Assembly (NCBI GenBank): GCA_012960135.1
Contig: DUBW01000045.1
Coordinates: 33,312 to 97,311, forward strand
DNA: 64,000 bases
Direction: 5' to 3'
From: Methyloprofundus sp.
GTDB taxonomy: Bacteria; Pseudomonadota; Gammaproteobacteria; Methylococcales; Methylomonadaceae
Shown here: positions 36,508 to 45,977 of the stretch, piece after piece
Position numbering within the stretch: the first letter of the stretch is position 1
How the letters are laid out: every line of letters begins with the position of its first letter
Made by a program: the position numbers and the translations under genes
The notes under the pieces: generated by a model
Database searches by the model: none
Told to the model about the DNA's origin: nothing
Seen by the model: only the letters and a program-made list of their open reading frames with translations

Positions 36508-38196
36508 TTACAATTTTCGTCTATACTCCCGGTATTCAGGGATCCAGAAATTAGCCTGAATTTTTTGCTCTAGTTGTTCCTTTGTGGCTGCTGGCGCCAC
36601 GCCTTCTTCTATAGCTTGCAGGCCGACTGCCAGGGCAATAGTCAGACTCACTTCTCTTAACTGATTTAATCCCGGCAACAACTCTTTGCCAGTGCCATTT
36701 ACCAAAGGTGAACATTCCGCCAGGGCTTCACTGGCATGCATAAACATTTTTTTAGTAACGCGGCTTGCCTGGCTGGCAATAACGCCTAAGCCCACACCAG
36801 GAAATATATAGCTGTTATTACATTGGTCTATAGCATAATGTGTTCCCTGATATTCAACAGGGGCAAAAGGACTGCCCGTTGCGACTATAGCATTCCCTTC
36901 GGTCCAGCGAATAATATCCTCAGGTATCGCTTCAACATGTGAGGTTGGGTTGGAAAGTGGTAATACGATCGGCTTGTTGCAGTTTGCGTACATGGTTTTA
37001 ATGATGGACTCAGTCATTAAACCCGCTTGCCCTGATACTCCGATCAATATTGTTGCCTTGGATTCACGCACGACATCTAATAAGCTAATAGCACCTTCAT
37101 TACTACTCCAAGCAGAGATTTCTTTAGGATCTTTGGCAAATTTTCGCTGAAAATCAAGCAACTGATCCATGTCTGAGCTTAACAATCCATGATGGGTAAA
37201 CAGATGCACTCGACTTAGCGCCTGTTGTTCACTTAAGCCATGCTTAATCATATGTGCGACTAGCTGTTCTGCAATGCCACAACCTGCAGACCCACCACCA
37301 ATAAAAACCACACGTTGATCTGTGATACTGCAATTATTAGCATGGCAGGCGGCCAGTAAAGTGCCTACTGTTACTGCAGCGGTACCCTGAATATCATCAT
37401 TAAAACAGCAGATTTCATGCTGGTATTTTTTTAATAATGGCGTAGCATTTTCCTGTGCAAAGTCTTCAAACTGTAACAAAACTCCAGGCCAGCGTGCTTT
37501 AACTCCCTGAATAAATAAATCAACAAAGTTGAAATACTCTTCTCCCCTTATGCGCTCATGTCGCCAGCCCATATACATCGGATCATCTAATAGCTCTTTA
37601 TTATTAGTGCCTACGTCCAGGGTTATTGGCAAAGTATAGGCGGGACTGATACCACCACAGCCAGAATAAAGTGCCAGTTTACCTATGGGTATGCCCATGC
37701 CACCGATGCCTTGGTCGCCTAAGCCCAAGATGCGCTCACTATCAGTAACAACAATCACTTTGACATTGTCTTTGGCCAGGTTTCTAAGCATGACCGACAT
37801 TTTATCCCGGTCGGGATAAGAGAGAAATAAACCTCTTTTACACCGATAAATACGTGAAAATTGCTGACATGCCTGACCGACTGTCGGGGTATAAATTATG
37901 GGCATCATTTCTTCAAGATGCTTGCTTAGCAAATTAAAATAAAGCGTTTCGTTGGCATCTTGAATTGTACGCAGAAAGATATGTTTGTTCAGGTCATTTC
38001 TAAGATGGGAAAACTGATGATATGCTCTATTGCCCTGCTCTTCTATAGTCTCAATTGCGGTGGGTAATAAACCATCCAGGTTGAATTCCTGCCGCTCCGA
38101 TGCAGTGAACGCCGAGCCTTTGTTGAGTAATGCTGTCTCTAATAAAACAGAGCTTGCATAGGATGTGTATAAGGGCCGTTTTTTAGTTTTTACCAT
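36508..38196 (-). CDS. maeA: NAD-dependent malic enzyme (MaeA type)
   Basis: A 562-residue large-form malic enzyme, close in length to E. coli MaeA (565). It has [38 protein letters not shown], the metal/active-site FEDFAQENA and [13 protein letters not shown], and the Rossmann motif [15 protein letters not shown]. It decarboxylates malate to pyruvate with reduction of NAD. It sits beside sucCD but is separated by 216 bp with a repeat, so it is probably a separate transcript. Confidence 0.94.
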   Translation of the reverse strand: MVKTKKRPLYTSYASSVLLETALLNKGSAFTASERQEFNLDGLLPTAIETIEEQGNRAYHQFSHLRNDLNKHIFLRTIQDANETLYFNLLSKHLEEMMPIIYTPTVGQACQQFSRIYRCKRGLFLSYPDRDKMSVMLRNLAKDNVKVIVVTDSERILGLGDQGIGGMGIPIGKLALYSGCGGISPAYTLPITLDVGTNNKELLDDPMYMGWRHERIRGEEYFNFVDLFIQGVKARWPGVLLQFEDFAQENATPLLKKYQHEICCFNDDIQGTAAVTVGTLLAACHANNCSITDQRVVFIGGGSAGCGIAEQLVAHMIKHGLSEQQALSRVHLFTHHGLLSSDMDQLLDFQRKFAKDPKEISAWSSNEGAISLLDVVRESKATILIGVSGQAGLMTESIIKTMYANCNKPIVLPLSNPTSHVEAIPEDIIRWTEGNAIVATGSPFAPVEYQGTHYAIDQCNNSYIFPGVGLGVIASQASRVTKKMFMHASEALAECSPLVNGTGKELLPGLNQLREVSLTIALAVGLQAIEEGVAPAATKEQLEQKIQANFWIPEYREYRRKL

Positions 38197-38487
38197 CGTG
38201 TTTATCAGTTTTTGTGATCTGTAATTACCAGCAATCTCTATAATATTAGTCTGAACAAGAAGTTGAGTGTGGCTTTAGCCTGAATTGCTGGTATATCAGC
38301 GAGCTTATATTGGGCGATCAGGATTTTTTATTAAGCGTATTATAAAAGTTTGCTCTGATATAAACTAGTGCGAGCCGTCTCCAATACGAAATGAGTCTGA
38401 AAATAGTGTCGTATCCCCATATAAAATGTATCTTAGCTGACAAATTCATCCAATCTATTCATGATATAGCCGAAAAGTTTAGTTCTT

Positions 38488-39075
38488 TCACTTTAATAGC
38501 TCATCCAAAGTTAAATCGTAACTGGATGAAAAGGTTTCTAAGAAATAAGCCACTTCGGGTAGATTGGTAATCGCTTTTAATCTTGTCTCAACATCTTTTT
38601 CCGCGATAGAAAATTCTTGATTACCCGCAGCGAGTTCCATTTTGCATTTTAAATAAGCGGAAATAGTATCCGCCGCTTTAATAATCACTTTGTGCTCTTG
38701 AGGTAAGCTCTCTTCAATCATATAAGGCCGATAATCCTCTTTAAGCTCTTCGGGTAGCAAGTTTAATAGTTCATGTTCCGCTTGCTTCTCAATGGACTTA
38801 TACGCTTTGGTAATTTCAGGCGAATGATATTTAATCGGTGAAGGCATATCCCCCGTTAACACCTCACTGCAATCATGATACAAGGCAGCAACAGCAATCG
38901 CATTAACATCCAGATCACCCTCAAAATAACGATTTTTAATTAAGGCTAAAGCATGGGCAATAACCGAGACTTCCCAGCTATGCTCCATCACATTTTCAGC
39001 AACGGCATTACGTTTTAATCCCCAGCGTTGTAGCCAACGGATTTTACTGATGTAGGCGAAAAAATGACTTTTCAT
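38488..39075 (-). CDS. yfbR: 5'-deoxynucleotidase YfbR
   Basis: A 195-residue HD-domain phosphohydrolase. It has IRWLQRWGLKRNAVAENVMEHSW, the HD pair in LYHDCSEVLTGDMPSPIKYHS, and the C-terminal catalytic Asp in IIKAADTISAYLKCK. It dephosphorylates deoxynucleoside 5'-monophosphates in cytoplasm, helping to balance dNTP pools. Good AGGATAAC ribosome site. Its neighbourhood (a dead dCTP deaminase and class II RNR) is all deoxynucleotide metabolism. Confidence 0.93.
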   Translation of the reverse strand: MKSHFFAYISKIRWLQRWGLKRNAVAENVMEHSWEVSVIAHALALIKNRYFEGDLDVNAIAVAALYHDCSEVLTGDMPSPIKYHSPEITKAYKSIEKQAEHELLNLLPEELKEDYRPYMIEESLPQEHKVIIKAADTISAYLKCKMELAAGNQEFSIAEKDVETRLKAITNLPEVAYFLETFSSSYDLTLDELLK

Positions 39076-39094
39076 AAATGTTATCCTGTTCTAA

Positions 39095-40095
39095 TTAAAG
39101 AAAATATTCAAGTTCATCCTTATAAGGAAGTGCCGGCTCATAAAGCTGATGATAACCTTTGCCTACAGCCCCTCTAAATTGTATTAATGTGGGAGGTTTT
39201 GAGCCTATTGATAAAATATGATCGATAGAAATTCCTGAGTAAGGATCAATATATATGATTTCTTTTATACCCAATTGATAAGCTTTTTTTGCACATAATT
39301 CACAAAGGCTTGCTGTGGTGAATAGCTTTCCGTCTTCAATTGCTTGTCCACCGTATTTTACTATTTGTAAAATAGGCATTTTCTTCTGCATGAAGTGAGC
39401 GCGAGTGAACTTAGTTTTTCTCTTTTGGCTCAATTGTATTTTTCAAATCTTGAAAACAGTAGCCTAGATTTCTTCCGCCTAAGTCTTCATCTTTATTTTC
39501 AATTTTAATAAGAATATTTTTAAATTTAATTTCTGCAACAGTTCTAAATTTCGTGTTATTTCGCTCATACTCACTGTAAACAACAGAATCAAAACTATTA
39601 AGAAGGCCTTAATGAAAATGGAGCCTGGCCTTCAGGAACATCGTTCCACCCAATTACTTTCACTGAATAATTAGAATCGGTAATGGCTGTCCCAACTTGT
39701 CGAGAAATACATCCTGAGTTTGTTTTTGCTGTGTACGCAAATTGCATAACGCGTTCCATTGGTGTTGGTGAGATCAAGCCTGGATGTAGCATCAAAGAAA
39801 AACACCAGGCAAGCTAAGGTCGAAGAACATTATGATGATTAATTTCATTTCTAGGGTTGAATAGATGAATGCCTGAGACCTCAATACACTTTTTTACATT
39901 TTGACCCATAAATTCTTTATGTTCAATTTTATCTATTTGATCAACAGTAAATTTACGGGTGTTTTTCAAATATTTACTTCTATCCTTAGATAAGGCATTA
40001 ATTATTACAAGATAAAATACAGAATATCTATCTCTAAAAAATCTGGCAGCATATGGGTTTCTGATTGCATCAACTACAATAAATACATATACCAC
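39095..40095 (-). pseudogene. Anti-phage dCTP deaminase (AvcD-like), decayed
   Basis: Three ORF-track entries plus unlisted pieces reconstruct one dead gene. The surviving start reads FIVVDAIRNPYAARFFRDRY, the end of the P-loop kinase-like domain; its front half is missing. An in-frame amber (39814-39816) precedes LMLHPGLISPTPMERVMQ. NSGCISRQVGTAITD and GWNDVPEGQAPFSL follow. After a frameshift the frame reads KFRTVAEIKFKNIL, LGGRNLGYCF, an ochre stop (39411-39413), then HSRSLHAEENA, the zinc-ligand and catalytic-Glu motif. A last frameshift leads to CELCAKKAYQLGIKEII with the remaining zinc cysteines. Such proteins deplete dCTP during phage infection; here the gene cannot be functional. Confidence 0.82.
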
Positions 40096-40100
40096 CCCAA

Positions 40101-40143
40101 AACATCGTCACTTTGCTATTTATGGTAGCAAAGTGACGATGTT
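40101..40143. repeat. Perfect 18-bp inverted repeat
   Basis: aacatcgtcactttgcta and its exact complement are separated by seven bases (tttatgg). It lies 6 bp before the truncated 5' end of the deaminase relic. On the minus strand the hairpin is followed by TTTT then G residues, so it could be a terminator, a leader RNA element or a recombination end. Confidence 0.8.
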
Positions 40144-40296
40144 ATCCTTTAAAAGGATTATCAATAAGAGCGCTTAATCTTTTTAATTTCTTATCAACAA
40201 TACTTTTTTAATAACCCCCAGCCTAATATTTCAACATTCAAGGTTCAGCTTATGGGGCATCCCACACAACCCCTGCACTTGGTAGTCAGTGCTGGA

Positions 40297-40980
40297 TTAG
40301 CCGCACTTACTCTCGCCACAATTCAGACAAGTCATGCAACCATCCATCAGAACTAATGCCTTAGTCTGGCACTTGGTACATAATTGCGCCTGCTCAGGAA
40401 AATTATCACTTTCATCAGCTTGTTCGCCATGCTTGGCTTCAAACTCTTTGCGTTTTTCGGCAAGGAATTGCTTCTGGTGCGCTTCCAGCTCTATGTCTTT
40501 TAACATGCCGATCTGCTTCATATGTTGCTCGATCGCATGGCCGATTTCGGCGACCAGAGAAGGCATATAGACACCGCCTTTTTTGAAATAACCACCTTTA
40601 GGGTCAAATACGGCTTTTAGTTCTTCGACCATAAAGGTGATATCGCCACCTTTACGGAAGACCGCTGATATAACTCGGGTTAATGCCAGCACCCACTGAA
40701 AGTGTTCCATATTTTTGGAGTTAATAAACACTTCATAGGGGCGGCGTTCTTCATACTCGGTACCCATATTCAGAATCATGTCATTAACAGTTATGTAAAG
40801 CGCATGTTCAGATTGTGGGGTTTTGATTTTGTAGGTTGAACCAAATAACATTTCCGGGCGCAAGACATGCTCATCCATACTGATAACATCAGTCGTTTCT
40901 TTCTCTTTTACGGCTGCTTGCTGCTCTTCCTTAGTGACAACTTTGAAGCCGACAATTTTTTTATCTATTTTTATGCTCAT
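40297..40980 (-). CDS. nrdJb: Class II ribonucleotide reductase, small C-terminal chain NrdJb
   Basis: A 227-residue protein matching NrdJb of Pseudomonas-type split class II RNRs. It contains a TSCPD-like region (LYITVNDMILNMG, AVFRKGGDITFMVEEL) and a C-terminal zinc-ribbon, CTKCQTKALVLMDGCMTCLNCG, with the re-reducing cysteines. With NrdJa it makes an adenosylcobalamin-dependent, oxygen-indifferent RNR. It follows nrdJa after 13 bp with an AAGGCGG ribosome site. Confidence 0.9.
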   Translation of the reverse strand: MSIKIDKKIVGFKVVTKEEQQAAVKEKETTDVISMDEHVLRPEMLFGSTYKIKTPQSEHALYITVNDMILNMGTEYEERRPYEVFINSKNMEHFQWVLALTRVISAVFRKGGDITFMVEELKAVFDPKGGYFKKGGVYMPSLVAEIGHAIEQHMKQIGMLKDIELEAHQKQFLAEKRKEFEAKHGEQADESDNFPEQAQLCTKCQTKALVLMDGCMTCLNCGESKCG

Positions 40981-40993
40981 TGTATTTTCCGCC

Positions 40994-43144
40994 TTAGAAT
41001 TTTCCGTAATAGCCTTCTTTTAAGGCATCAAACAAGTTAGCTGCACTGTGCATTTCACCGTCATATTCAATTTCCTCATTACCTTTTAATTCCAGCACAT
41101 GACCATCTTCCAGAGTAAATTGATAGGTAGTATTTTCCAGGTCGGATTCTTTAACCAGCACACCCTGAAAAGCTTCGGGGTTAAAGCGGAAAGTGGTGCA
41201 GCCCTTTAGACCCTGCTCATAAGCGTACATGTAGATATCCTTAAAGTCTTCATAAGGGTAATCGGTAGGAACATTGGCCGTTTTGGAAATTGATGAATCA
41301 ATCCATACCTGTGCAGCCGCTTGAACATCGACGTGTTGCTTAGGCGTAATAGCATCGGCAGTAATAAAATTATCAGGGAGCTGTTCATTAGCCTGTTCGC
41401 TATAGGGCATGGCTTTATCATTTACCAGTGCACGGTAGGCGAGTAATTCAAAGGAGAATACATCGACTTTTTCTTTACTTTTTTTACCTTCGCGAATGAC
41501 ATTGCGTGAATAATGATGTGCAAAGCTAGGTTCGATCCCGTTACTGGCATTATTTGCCAATGACAATGAAATTGTTCCGGTTGGAGCGATAGAGCTATGA
41601 TGGGTGAATCGTGCACCGTGCTCTGCTAATGCAGCAACTAGCTCGGGCTCTTCTTGGGCAATTTGCTGCATATAACGGCTGTATTTTGCGTGTAATACTT
41701 TACCGGCGATTTCATCGTCTACTTTATAACCATCAGTGACCATTTCTGGACGTTTATGTAGCATGGATCCGGTTACCGTATAGATCTGCTCAAGAGCCGG
41801 GGCGGTACCTTTTTCTTTAGCCAGATCGAGTGCTTCTTTCCAGCCTTCTATCGCCAGGGTTTTTGTTACTTCACTGGTAAAGCCGAGTGATTCTTTATCG
41901 CCATACTTCATGCCTAGCATAGTCATTGTTGAGCCTAAGCCAAGGTAGCCCATGCCATGACGGCGCTTAGAGATAATTTCCTCGCGCTGTCGCTGCAGAG
42001 GAAGGCCATTGATCTCGACGACATTATCCAGCATACGGGTAAAAACGCGGATGGTTTTACGGAAATCGGCCCAGTTAAAAGACGCCCGCTCGGTAAATGG
42101 ATTTTCGATAAACCGGGTTAGATTAATGGAGCCTAGAAGGCAGGATCCATAAGGCGGGAGCGGCTGTTCTCCACATGGGTTGGTCGCCCGAATATCTTCA
42201 CAAAACCAGTTATTATTCATTTCATTGACTTTATCAATCAGAATAAATCCAGGTTCTGCATAATCGTAGGTTGAGGACATAATAATGTCCCATAGTCGAC
42301 GTGCTGGTATGGTTTTGGCTATTTTACAGGCAACTAGACCGTCTGCATTTTCGACATAGCCTTCAATATGCGGCAGACCGCGCCAGATAATCAGTGTTTC
42401 ATCGGTCAAATCCAGCTTATCTTCGTCCAGTTCCCTTTGCATAATGGGAAAAGACAGCGGCCAGGGATTATCCCCTTTTACTGCTTCGACAAATTCTGCC
42501 GTAATTAATAATGACAAGTTAAACTGACGCAAACGGCCGTCTTCACGTTTTGCTTTGATAAATTCAACGACATCAGGGTGGCCGATATCAAAGGTCGCCA
42601 TCTGCGCACCGCGCCGACCACCAGCAGACGATACGGTAAAGCACATTTTGTCGTAGATATCCATAAATGACAATGGCCCTGAAGTATAGGCTCCTGCTCC
42701 TGAAACATAGGCATCTTTGGGTCTTAGGGTAGAAAATTCATAGCCTATCCCGCATCCTGCTTTTAAGGTAAGCCCAGCTTCATGTACCTTGCCCAGAATA
42801 TCGTCCATCGAATCGACGATCGATCCGGAAACGGTGCAGTTAATTGTTGACGTCGCAGGTTTATGTTCGCGTGCACCTGCATTAGAAATAATACGCCCGG
42901 CAGGAATCACGCCCTGGCGTAATGCCCAGAGGAATTCTTTATAATATTTGGTCTGTTTGGCTTTGCCTATTTCCACACTCGATAAGGCTGTGGCAACGCG
43001 CTGGTAGGTTTCATCTATCGTGCCATCAATGGCAGTGCCTGATTTGGTTTTTAAGCGATATTTAGTATCCCATATGTCGGCAGAAGCATCCTGCAGGGGA
43101 ATATCGGTAATGGCAGCCAAATCAGTGCTTAACTTTGTTGTCAT
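40994..43144 (-). CDS. nrdJa: Adenosylcobalamin-dependent ribonucleoside-diphosphate reductase, NrdJa
   Basis: A 716-residue catalytic chain. AAGGAAC before the ATG at 43144 favours codon 13 of the track ORF. Recognisable motifs are STINCTVSGSIVDSMDDI with a substrate-site Cys, GCGIGYEFSTLRP, SSAGGRRGAQMATFDI, ATNPCGEQPLPPYGSCLLGSINL with the radical Cys and catalytic Asn/Glu, and APTGTISLSLANNASNGIEPSFA. It needs adenosylcobalamin to generate its thiyl radical. The upstream region has two candidate NrdR boxes. The only recognisable B12-synthesis genes in the window, cobH and cbiX, are dead, so B12 supply is a question. Confidence 0.93.
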   Translation of the reverse strand: MTTKLSTDLAAITDIPLQDASADIWDTKYRLKTKSGTAIDGTIDETYQRVATALSSVEIGKAKQTKYYKEFLWALRQGVIPAGRIISNAGAREHKPATSTINCTVSGSIVDSMDDILGKVHEAGLTLKAGCGIGYEFSTLRPKDAYVSGAGAYTSGPLSFMDIYDKMCFTVSSAGGRRGAQMATFDIGHPDVVEFIKAKREDGRLRQFNLSLLITAEFVEAVKGDNPWPLSFPIMQRELDEDKLDLTDETLIIWRGLPHIEGYVENADGLVACKIAKTIPARRLWDIIMSSTYDYAEPGFILIDKVNEMNNNWFCEDIRATNPCGEQPLPPYGSCLLGSINLTRFIENPFTERASFNWADFRKTIRVFTRMLDNVVEINGLPLQRQREEIISKRRHGMGYLGLGSTMTMLGMKYGDKESLGFTSEVTKTLAIEGWKEALDLAKEKGTAPALEQIYTVTGSMLHKRPEMVTDGYKVDDEIAGKVLHAKYSRYMQQIAQEEPELVAALAEHGARFTHHSSIAPTGTISLSLANNASNGIEPSFAHHYSRNVIREGKKSKEKVDVFSFELLAYRALVNDKAMPYSEQANEQLPDNFITADAITPKQHVDVQAAAQVWIDSSISKTANVPTDYPYEDFKDIYMYAYEQGLKGCTTFRFNPEAFQGVLVKESDLENTTYQFTLEDGHVLELKGNEEIEYDGEMHSAANLFDALKEGYYGKF

Positions 43145-43263
43145 ATCTGTTCCTTGTCTCTGAGTGTGTTGTATCGACATACTAGCGCAGGCTTTTCTAT
43201 AGGCTGGGTATTTATCAGCAGGAAAACCATGTTGCCATCATAGGCAAGAGTATGTTTTTTTGA

Positions 43264-43322
43264 GACTGAAGTATAACACAAGATGTAGTGCCTAATAATA
43301 ATATAAACACTATATAAGGGAT
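43264..43322 (-). promoter_or_regulatory. Candidate nrdJ promoter with two NrdR boxes
   Basis: Two 16-mers resemble the NrdR consensus acaCwATATATwGtgt: acacaagatgtagtgc at 43276-43291 (13 of 16 by my count) and acactatataagggat at 43307-43322 (12 of 16). Their start-to-start spacing is 31 bp, three helical turns, as is usual for paired NrdR boxes. A minus-strand -10 candidate TATACT overlaps the first box. This suggests repression of nrdJab by NrdR when dATP is high. Confidence 0.6.
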
Positions 43323-43404
43323 TTATGTCTGAAAGTAGCTGGTTACCTTGCTTGCGAGATGAGTATCACCAGCAGTCTAAAAAATTAGACAAACAAACAG
43401 CAGT

Positions 43405-43528
43405 AAAAAAGCTTTAGCTTTTTTTGGAGATGGCAATAGCTAAAGCTATTGCCATTCTTATTTTCGTGCCTTTGGTGGTTAATTCAAAACTTAGGTAACC
43501 CGGAAGCGGAGCTGAAGGCCCCGCTTCC
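43405..43528. terminator. Cluster of three hairpins between the nrdJ upstream region and the TonB operon end
   Basis: AAAAAGCT-TT-AGCTTTTT (43406-43423) is followed by a perfect 9-bp stem GGCAATAGC-taaa-GCTATTGCC (43432-43453), then an inverted 'cgtgcctttggtggtt' repeat and an 8-bp stem GGAAGCGG..CCGCTTCC (43502-43528). The last lies 3' of the TPR gene on the minus strand and may end the TonB operon transcript. A 30-codon ORF (43325, AGGG ribosome site, MSESSWLPCL) runs into the first hairpin; I do not recognise it. The rest of 43181-43596 holds no gene. Confidence 0.5.
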
Positions 43529-43596
43529 AATTTATTAGTTGTACGGTTTATTCCATCTGCGCACCCAGGCCATTTCGGAACGCTTATAAGCTAACT

Positions 43597-44823
43597 TTAT
43601 CCGTTGGCATCCGTTTCAATATACTTCAACCATTGTTGTGCAGATTTCTTGGTCTTCCTGTAGTCCAATGCATGGATAAATGCATTTTTTGCTGACTGTA
43701 GCTGCCCCGTTTCATAATAACTAATCCCCAGTAAAGTATAAGCTTCCCCGGTTTGTTTTAAGCCACCTTTTTTAAGCGCTTTTTTAATCACTGTTATTGA
43801 TGTTTGCCATAATTCCTGCTCGACATGGATGCGCCCTAGCTGCAGATATAATTCGCCTTTTGCATTTAATGCCGAAGCTTTTTCCAGAGCATTAATTGCT
43901 TTTTTATACTCTCTGGCACTGGTCCAGGCATTGGCCAGTAATTCCCAGTGTGCAGACTCTTGTTTTACATTTTTATTATCTAGTTCCTTACTTAATAACA
44001 ACGCAGCCTGATAGGGTTGATTGTTATATAAAAATAAATTTGATAATTGTAAAATGTCTGACTCTGAGGTGATATAGCCTTTCGTATAAGCCAGATGTTT
44101 TATCGCCAATGCATTGGAAAATTGCTGCAATTGCTGATAAATAGAAGCTAATTGTTGCCAATAGTCTTTTTTATCAGGATATAGTGCAATCATTCTACGC
44201 AACACACCTGCCGCTGCCGAGTAATTTTCCAGTTCATAATATAAAGCCAGATTCAGTTGCAACCAGCTTTCTTTCGGCTTTTTAGAGTGCTTAATAACAT
44301 GTTCAATATACGGTAATGCCTGACGGTACTGCTTTAATTGTGCGTAGGCATTGGCTAACAAAATTCTAACCTGTTTATTTTTTGTTTTGAGATGTGCCTT
44401 TAGCCAGGGATCTAAAGTATCGACTGTTTTTTGATACTGTTCCGTTGCCATGTACAACTGCCCCAGGTTAAACAAGGCTTCCTGTTGCTGCTCTTCGCTC
44501 AGCGCCTTAGTTGCCAAAGCCTGTTCCAAAAGGCGCGCGGCTTGCTTATAGTTATCTTCCAGCGCATAAACTGATGCCAGGCTGCGCAAGGTAATCGCCT
44601 GTTCATAACTATGTTTATTTACCTTAGCCAGGACTTTTTCTAGTTTCTTATGTGCTTTAGAATACTCCTGCTTGCCAATTAACTCTTCTGCTTTATTGAG
44701 CTGTTTATAGACCCACGGAGAAATAGTAATGGTCTTTCCCTCAGCATAAATAGCAGACGAGATAGCGCAAAGACTGATGCTTATCAGCGCTATTTTGAGG
44801 CTATTCCTGATTAAACTTATCAT
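43597..44823 (-). CDS. TPR protein of the TonB2-type operon
   Basis: A 408-residue TPR protein with a signal peptide (ISLCAISSAIYA). TPR repeats run through most of the length, for example AARLLEQALATKALSEEQQQEALFNLGQLYM and YLQLGRIHVEQELWQ. Such proteins close ExbB-ExbD-TonB2 operons in marine and methanotrophic gammaproteobacteria and are probably periplasmic adaptors of the transducer. Its start overlaps the tonB stop by 4 nt, so it is translationally coupled. Confidence 0.82.
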   Translation of the reverse strand: MISLIRNSLKIALISISLCAISSAIYAEGKTITISPWVYKQLNKAEELIGKQEYSKAHKKLEKVLAKVNKHSYEQAITLRSLASVYALEDNYKQAARLLEQALATKALSEEQQQEALFNLGQLYMATEQYQKTVDTLDPWLKAHLKTKNKQVRILLANAYAQLKQYRQALPYIEHVIKHSKKPKESWLQLNLALYYELENYSAAAGVLRRMIALYPDKKDYWQQLASIYQQLQQFSNALAIKHLAYTKGYITSESDILQLSNLFLYNNQPYQAALLLSKELDNKNVKQESAHWELLANAWTSAREYKKAINALEKASALNAKGELYLQLGRIHVEQELWQTSITVIKKALKKGGLKQTGEAYTLLGISYYETGQLQSAKNAFIHALDYRKTKKSAQQWLKYIETDANG

Positions 44824-45449
44824 TTCTTTAGATCAAATTTTAAAATCTGTACGGCGCGCTGTTCAACTGCTTCACCGGCGACAATATGCGGCTTAAATTT
44901 CCAGCGTTTTATTGCTTTCAACGCGGCACGATTAAAGATAGAGCTCGGTTGTGAGGCGACCACTACAGCATCTTTGACTCTGCCTTCTTTAGTAATAGTG
45001 AATTCTACTTTTACCCAACCCTCAATACGACGATTGGCTGCGCGCATAGGGTAAGTCGGTGGAATTCTAACCAAAGGAATAACATGAGTGCTGATTTGCC
45101 CCTTGCCTACCTGTAATCCAGTTAACACCGAACTCCCGAAGCTGCTATTCTGGATGGGGATATCCAGGTTGGGCATATCCATATCAGGTATATCTGTTTG
45201 CTTTACCTGGGCGCTATACACTTTTAATTTTGGCTGTACCGGTCGTTCTTTAGGTTTAGGCTTTTCAGGAACCAGACGATCTTTGCTTTGAATTTTTGTT
45301 TCACGCTTGAAGCGGATAAAGTCAACCATACGCACATCACTGGTTTTTTTTAAACTCTGCTGATTATTGCTAATCATATAGTGCATTGCCCAAAATAATG
45401 CCAATGCAATGGCGACACCAGAAAACAGCGAGAGTGCAATACGAATCAC
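44820..45449 (-). CDS. tonB: TonB-family energy transducer
   Basis: A 209-residue TonB2-type protein. One N-terminal transmembrane helix is followed by a short Pro-Lys segment (VPEKPKPKERPVQPKLKV) and the C-terminal TonB domain with PTYPMRAANRRIEGWVKVEFTI and ALKAIKRWKFKPHIVAGEAV. It passes proton-motive energy from ExbB/ExbD to outer-membrane receptors, none of which is in this window. The start overlaps the exbD stop (ATGA). Confidence 0.9.
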   Translation of the reverse strand: MIRIALSLFSGVAIALALFWAMHYMISNNQQSLKKTSDVRMVDFIRFKRETKIQSKDRLVPEKPKPKERPVQPKLKVYSAQVKQTDIPDMDMPNLDIPIQNSSFGSSVLTGLQVGKGQISTHVIPLVRIPPTYPMRAANRRIEGWVKVEFTITKEGRVKDAVVVASQPSSIFNRAALKAIKRWKFKPHIVAGEAVEQRAVQILKFDLKK

Positions 45450-45859
45450 TGCGATTCCGACTCGGTTGCAATAGCTGGGTTCATAATACCTGCCAAGCGT
45501 ATTTGATCAATAACCTGCACTAAAGCTTGCGTTTTAGTATCTCTATCAGCGGCAATAACCACTGAGCCCAGCGGGTTTTCCATGTGTAAGCGCGAAACAT
45601 AGGCGCGCACGGCACGAAAATCGACCAGCCGCTTGTCTATCCAGACATCGCCGTTGGCTCTGATACCAACGATGATATTGCCCTGCGCTTTGCTTTCACC
45701 CGTTGAAGCTCTGGGACGATTGACCTCAATCCCCGATTCTTTAACAAAAGAAGTAGTCACAATAAAGAAAATCAACATAATAAAGACAATATCCAACATC
45801 GGGGTCATGTCTATATCAGCATTTTGATCTGCTGAGGAACGGTTAGCTCTGCGGCGCAT
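45446..45859 (-). CDS. exbD: ExbD/TolR-family biopolymer transport protein
   Basis: A 137-residue ExbD. MTPMLDIVFIMLIFFIVTTSF contains the membrane Asp essential for proton use; IRANGDVWIDKR and VVIAADRDTKTQALVQVIDQIRLAG are the periplasmic domain. A 118-bp gap carrying a REP pair separates it from exbB, an unusual interruption in an otherwise overlapping operon. Confidence 0.93.
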   Translation of the reverse strand: MRRRANRSSADQNADIDMTPMLDIVFIMLIFFIVTTSFVKESGIEVNRPRASTGESKAQGNIIVGIRANGDVWIDKRLVDFRAVRAYVSRLHMENPLGSVVIAADRDTKTQALVQVIDQIRLAGIMNPAIATESESQ

Positions 45860-45878
45860 TTTATTATCTCTCTATTAC

Positions 45879-45962
45879 TGTAGAGCGGACTTCAGTCCGC
45901 TAATTAGAAGGGTGTAGTTATCCATATGAAATGAACAGGGCGGACCAAAGTCTGCTCTACAG
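45879..45962. repeat. Paired REP-like units inside the exb operon
   Basis: tgtagagcggacttcagtccgc and gggcggaccaaagtctgctctaca face each other across a 38-nt spacer. The unit sits in the only large gap of the operon and may adjust the relative amounts of ExbB and ExbD-TonB mRNA. Confidence 0.8.
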
Positions 45963-45977
45963 TAGGTTGTTATGTTA

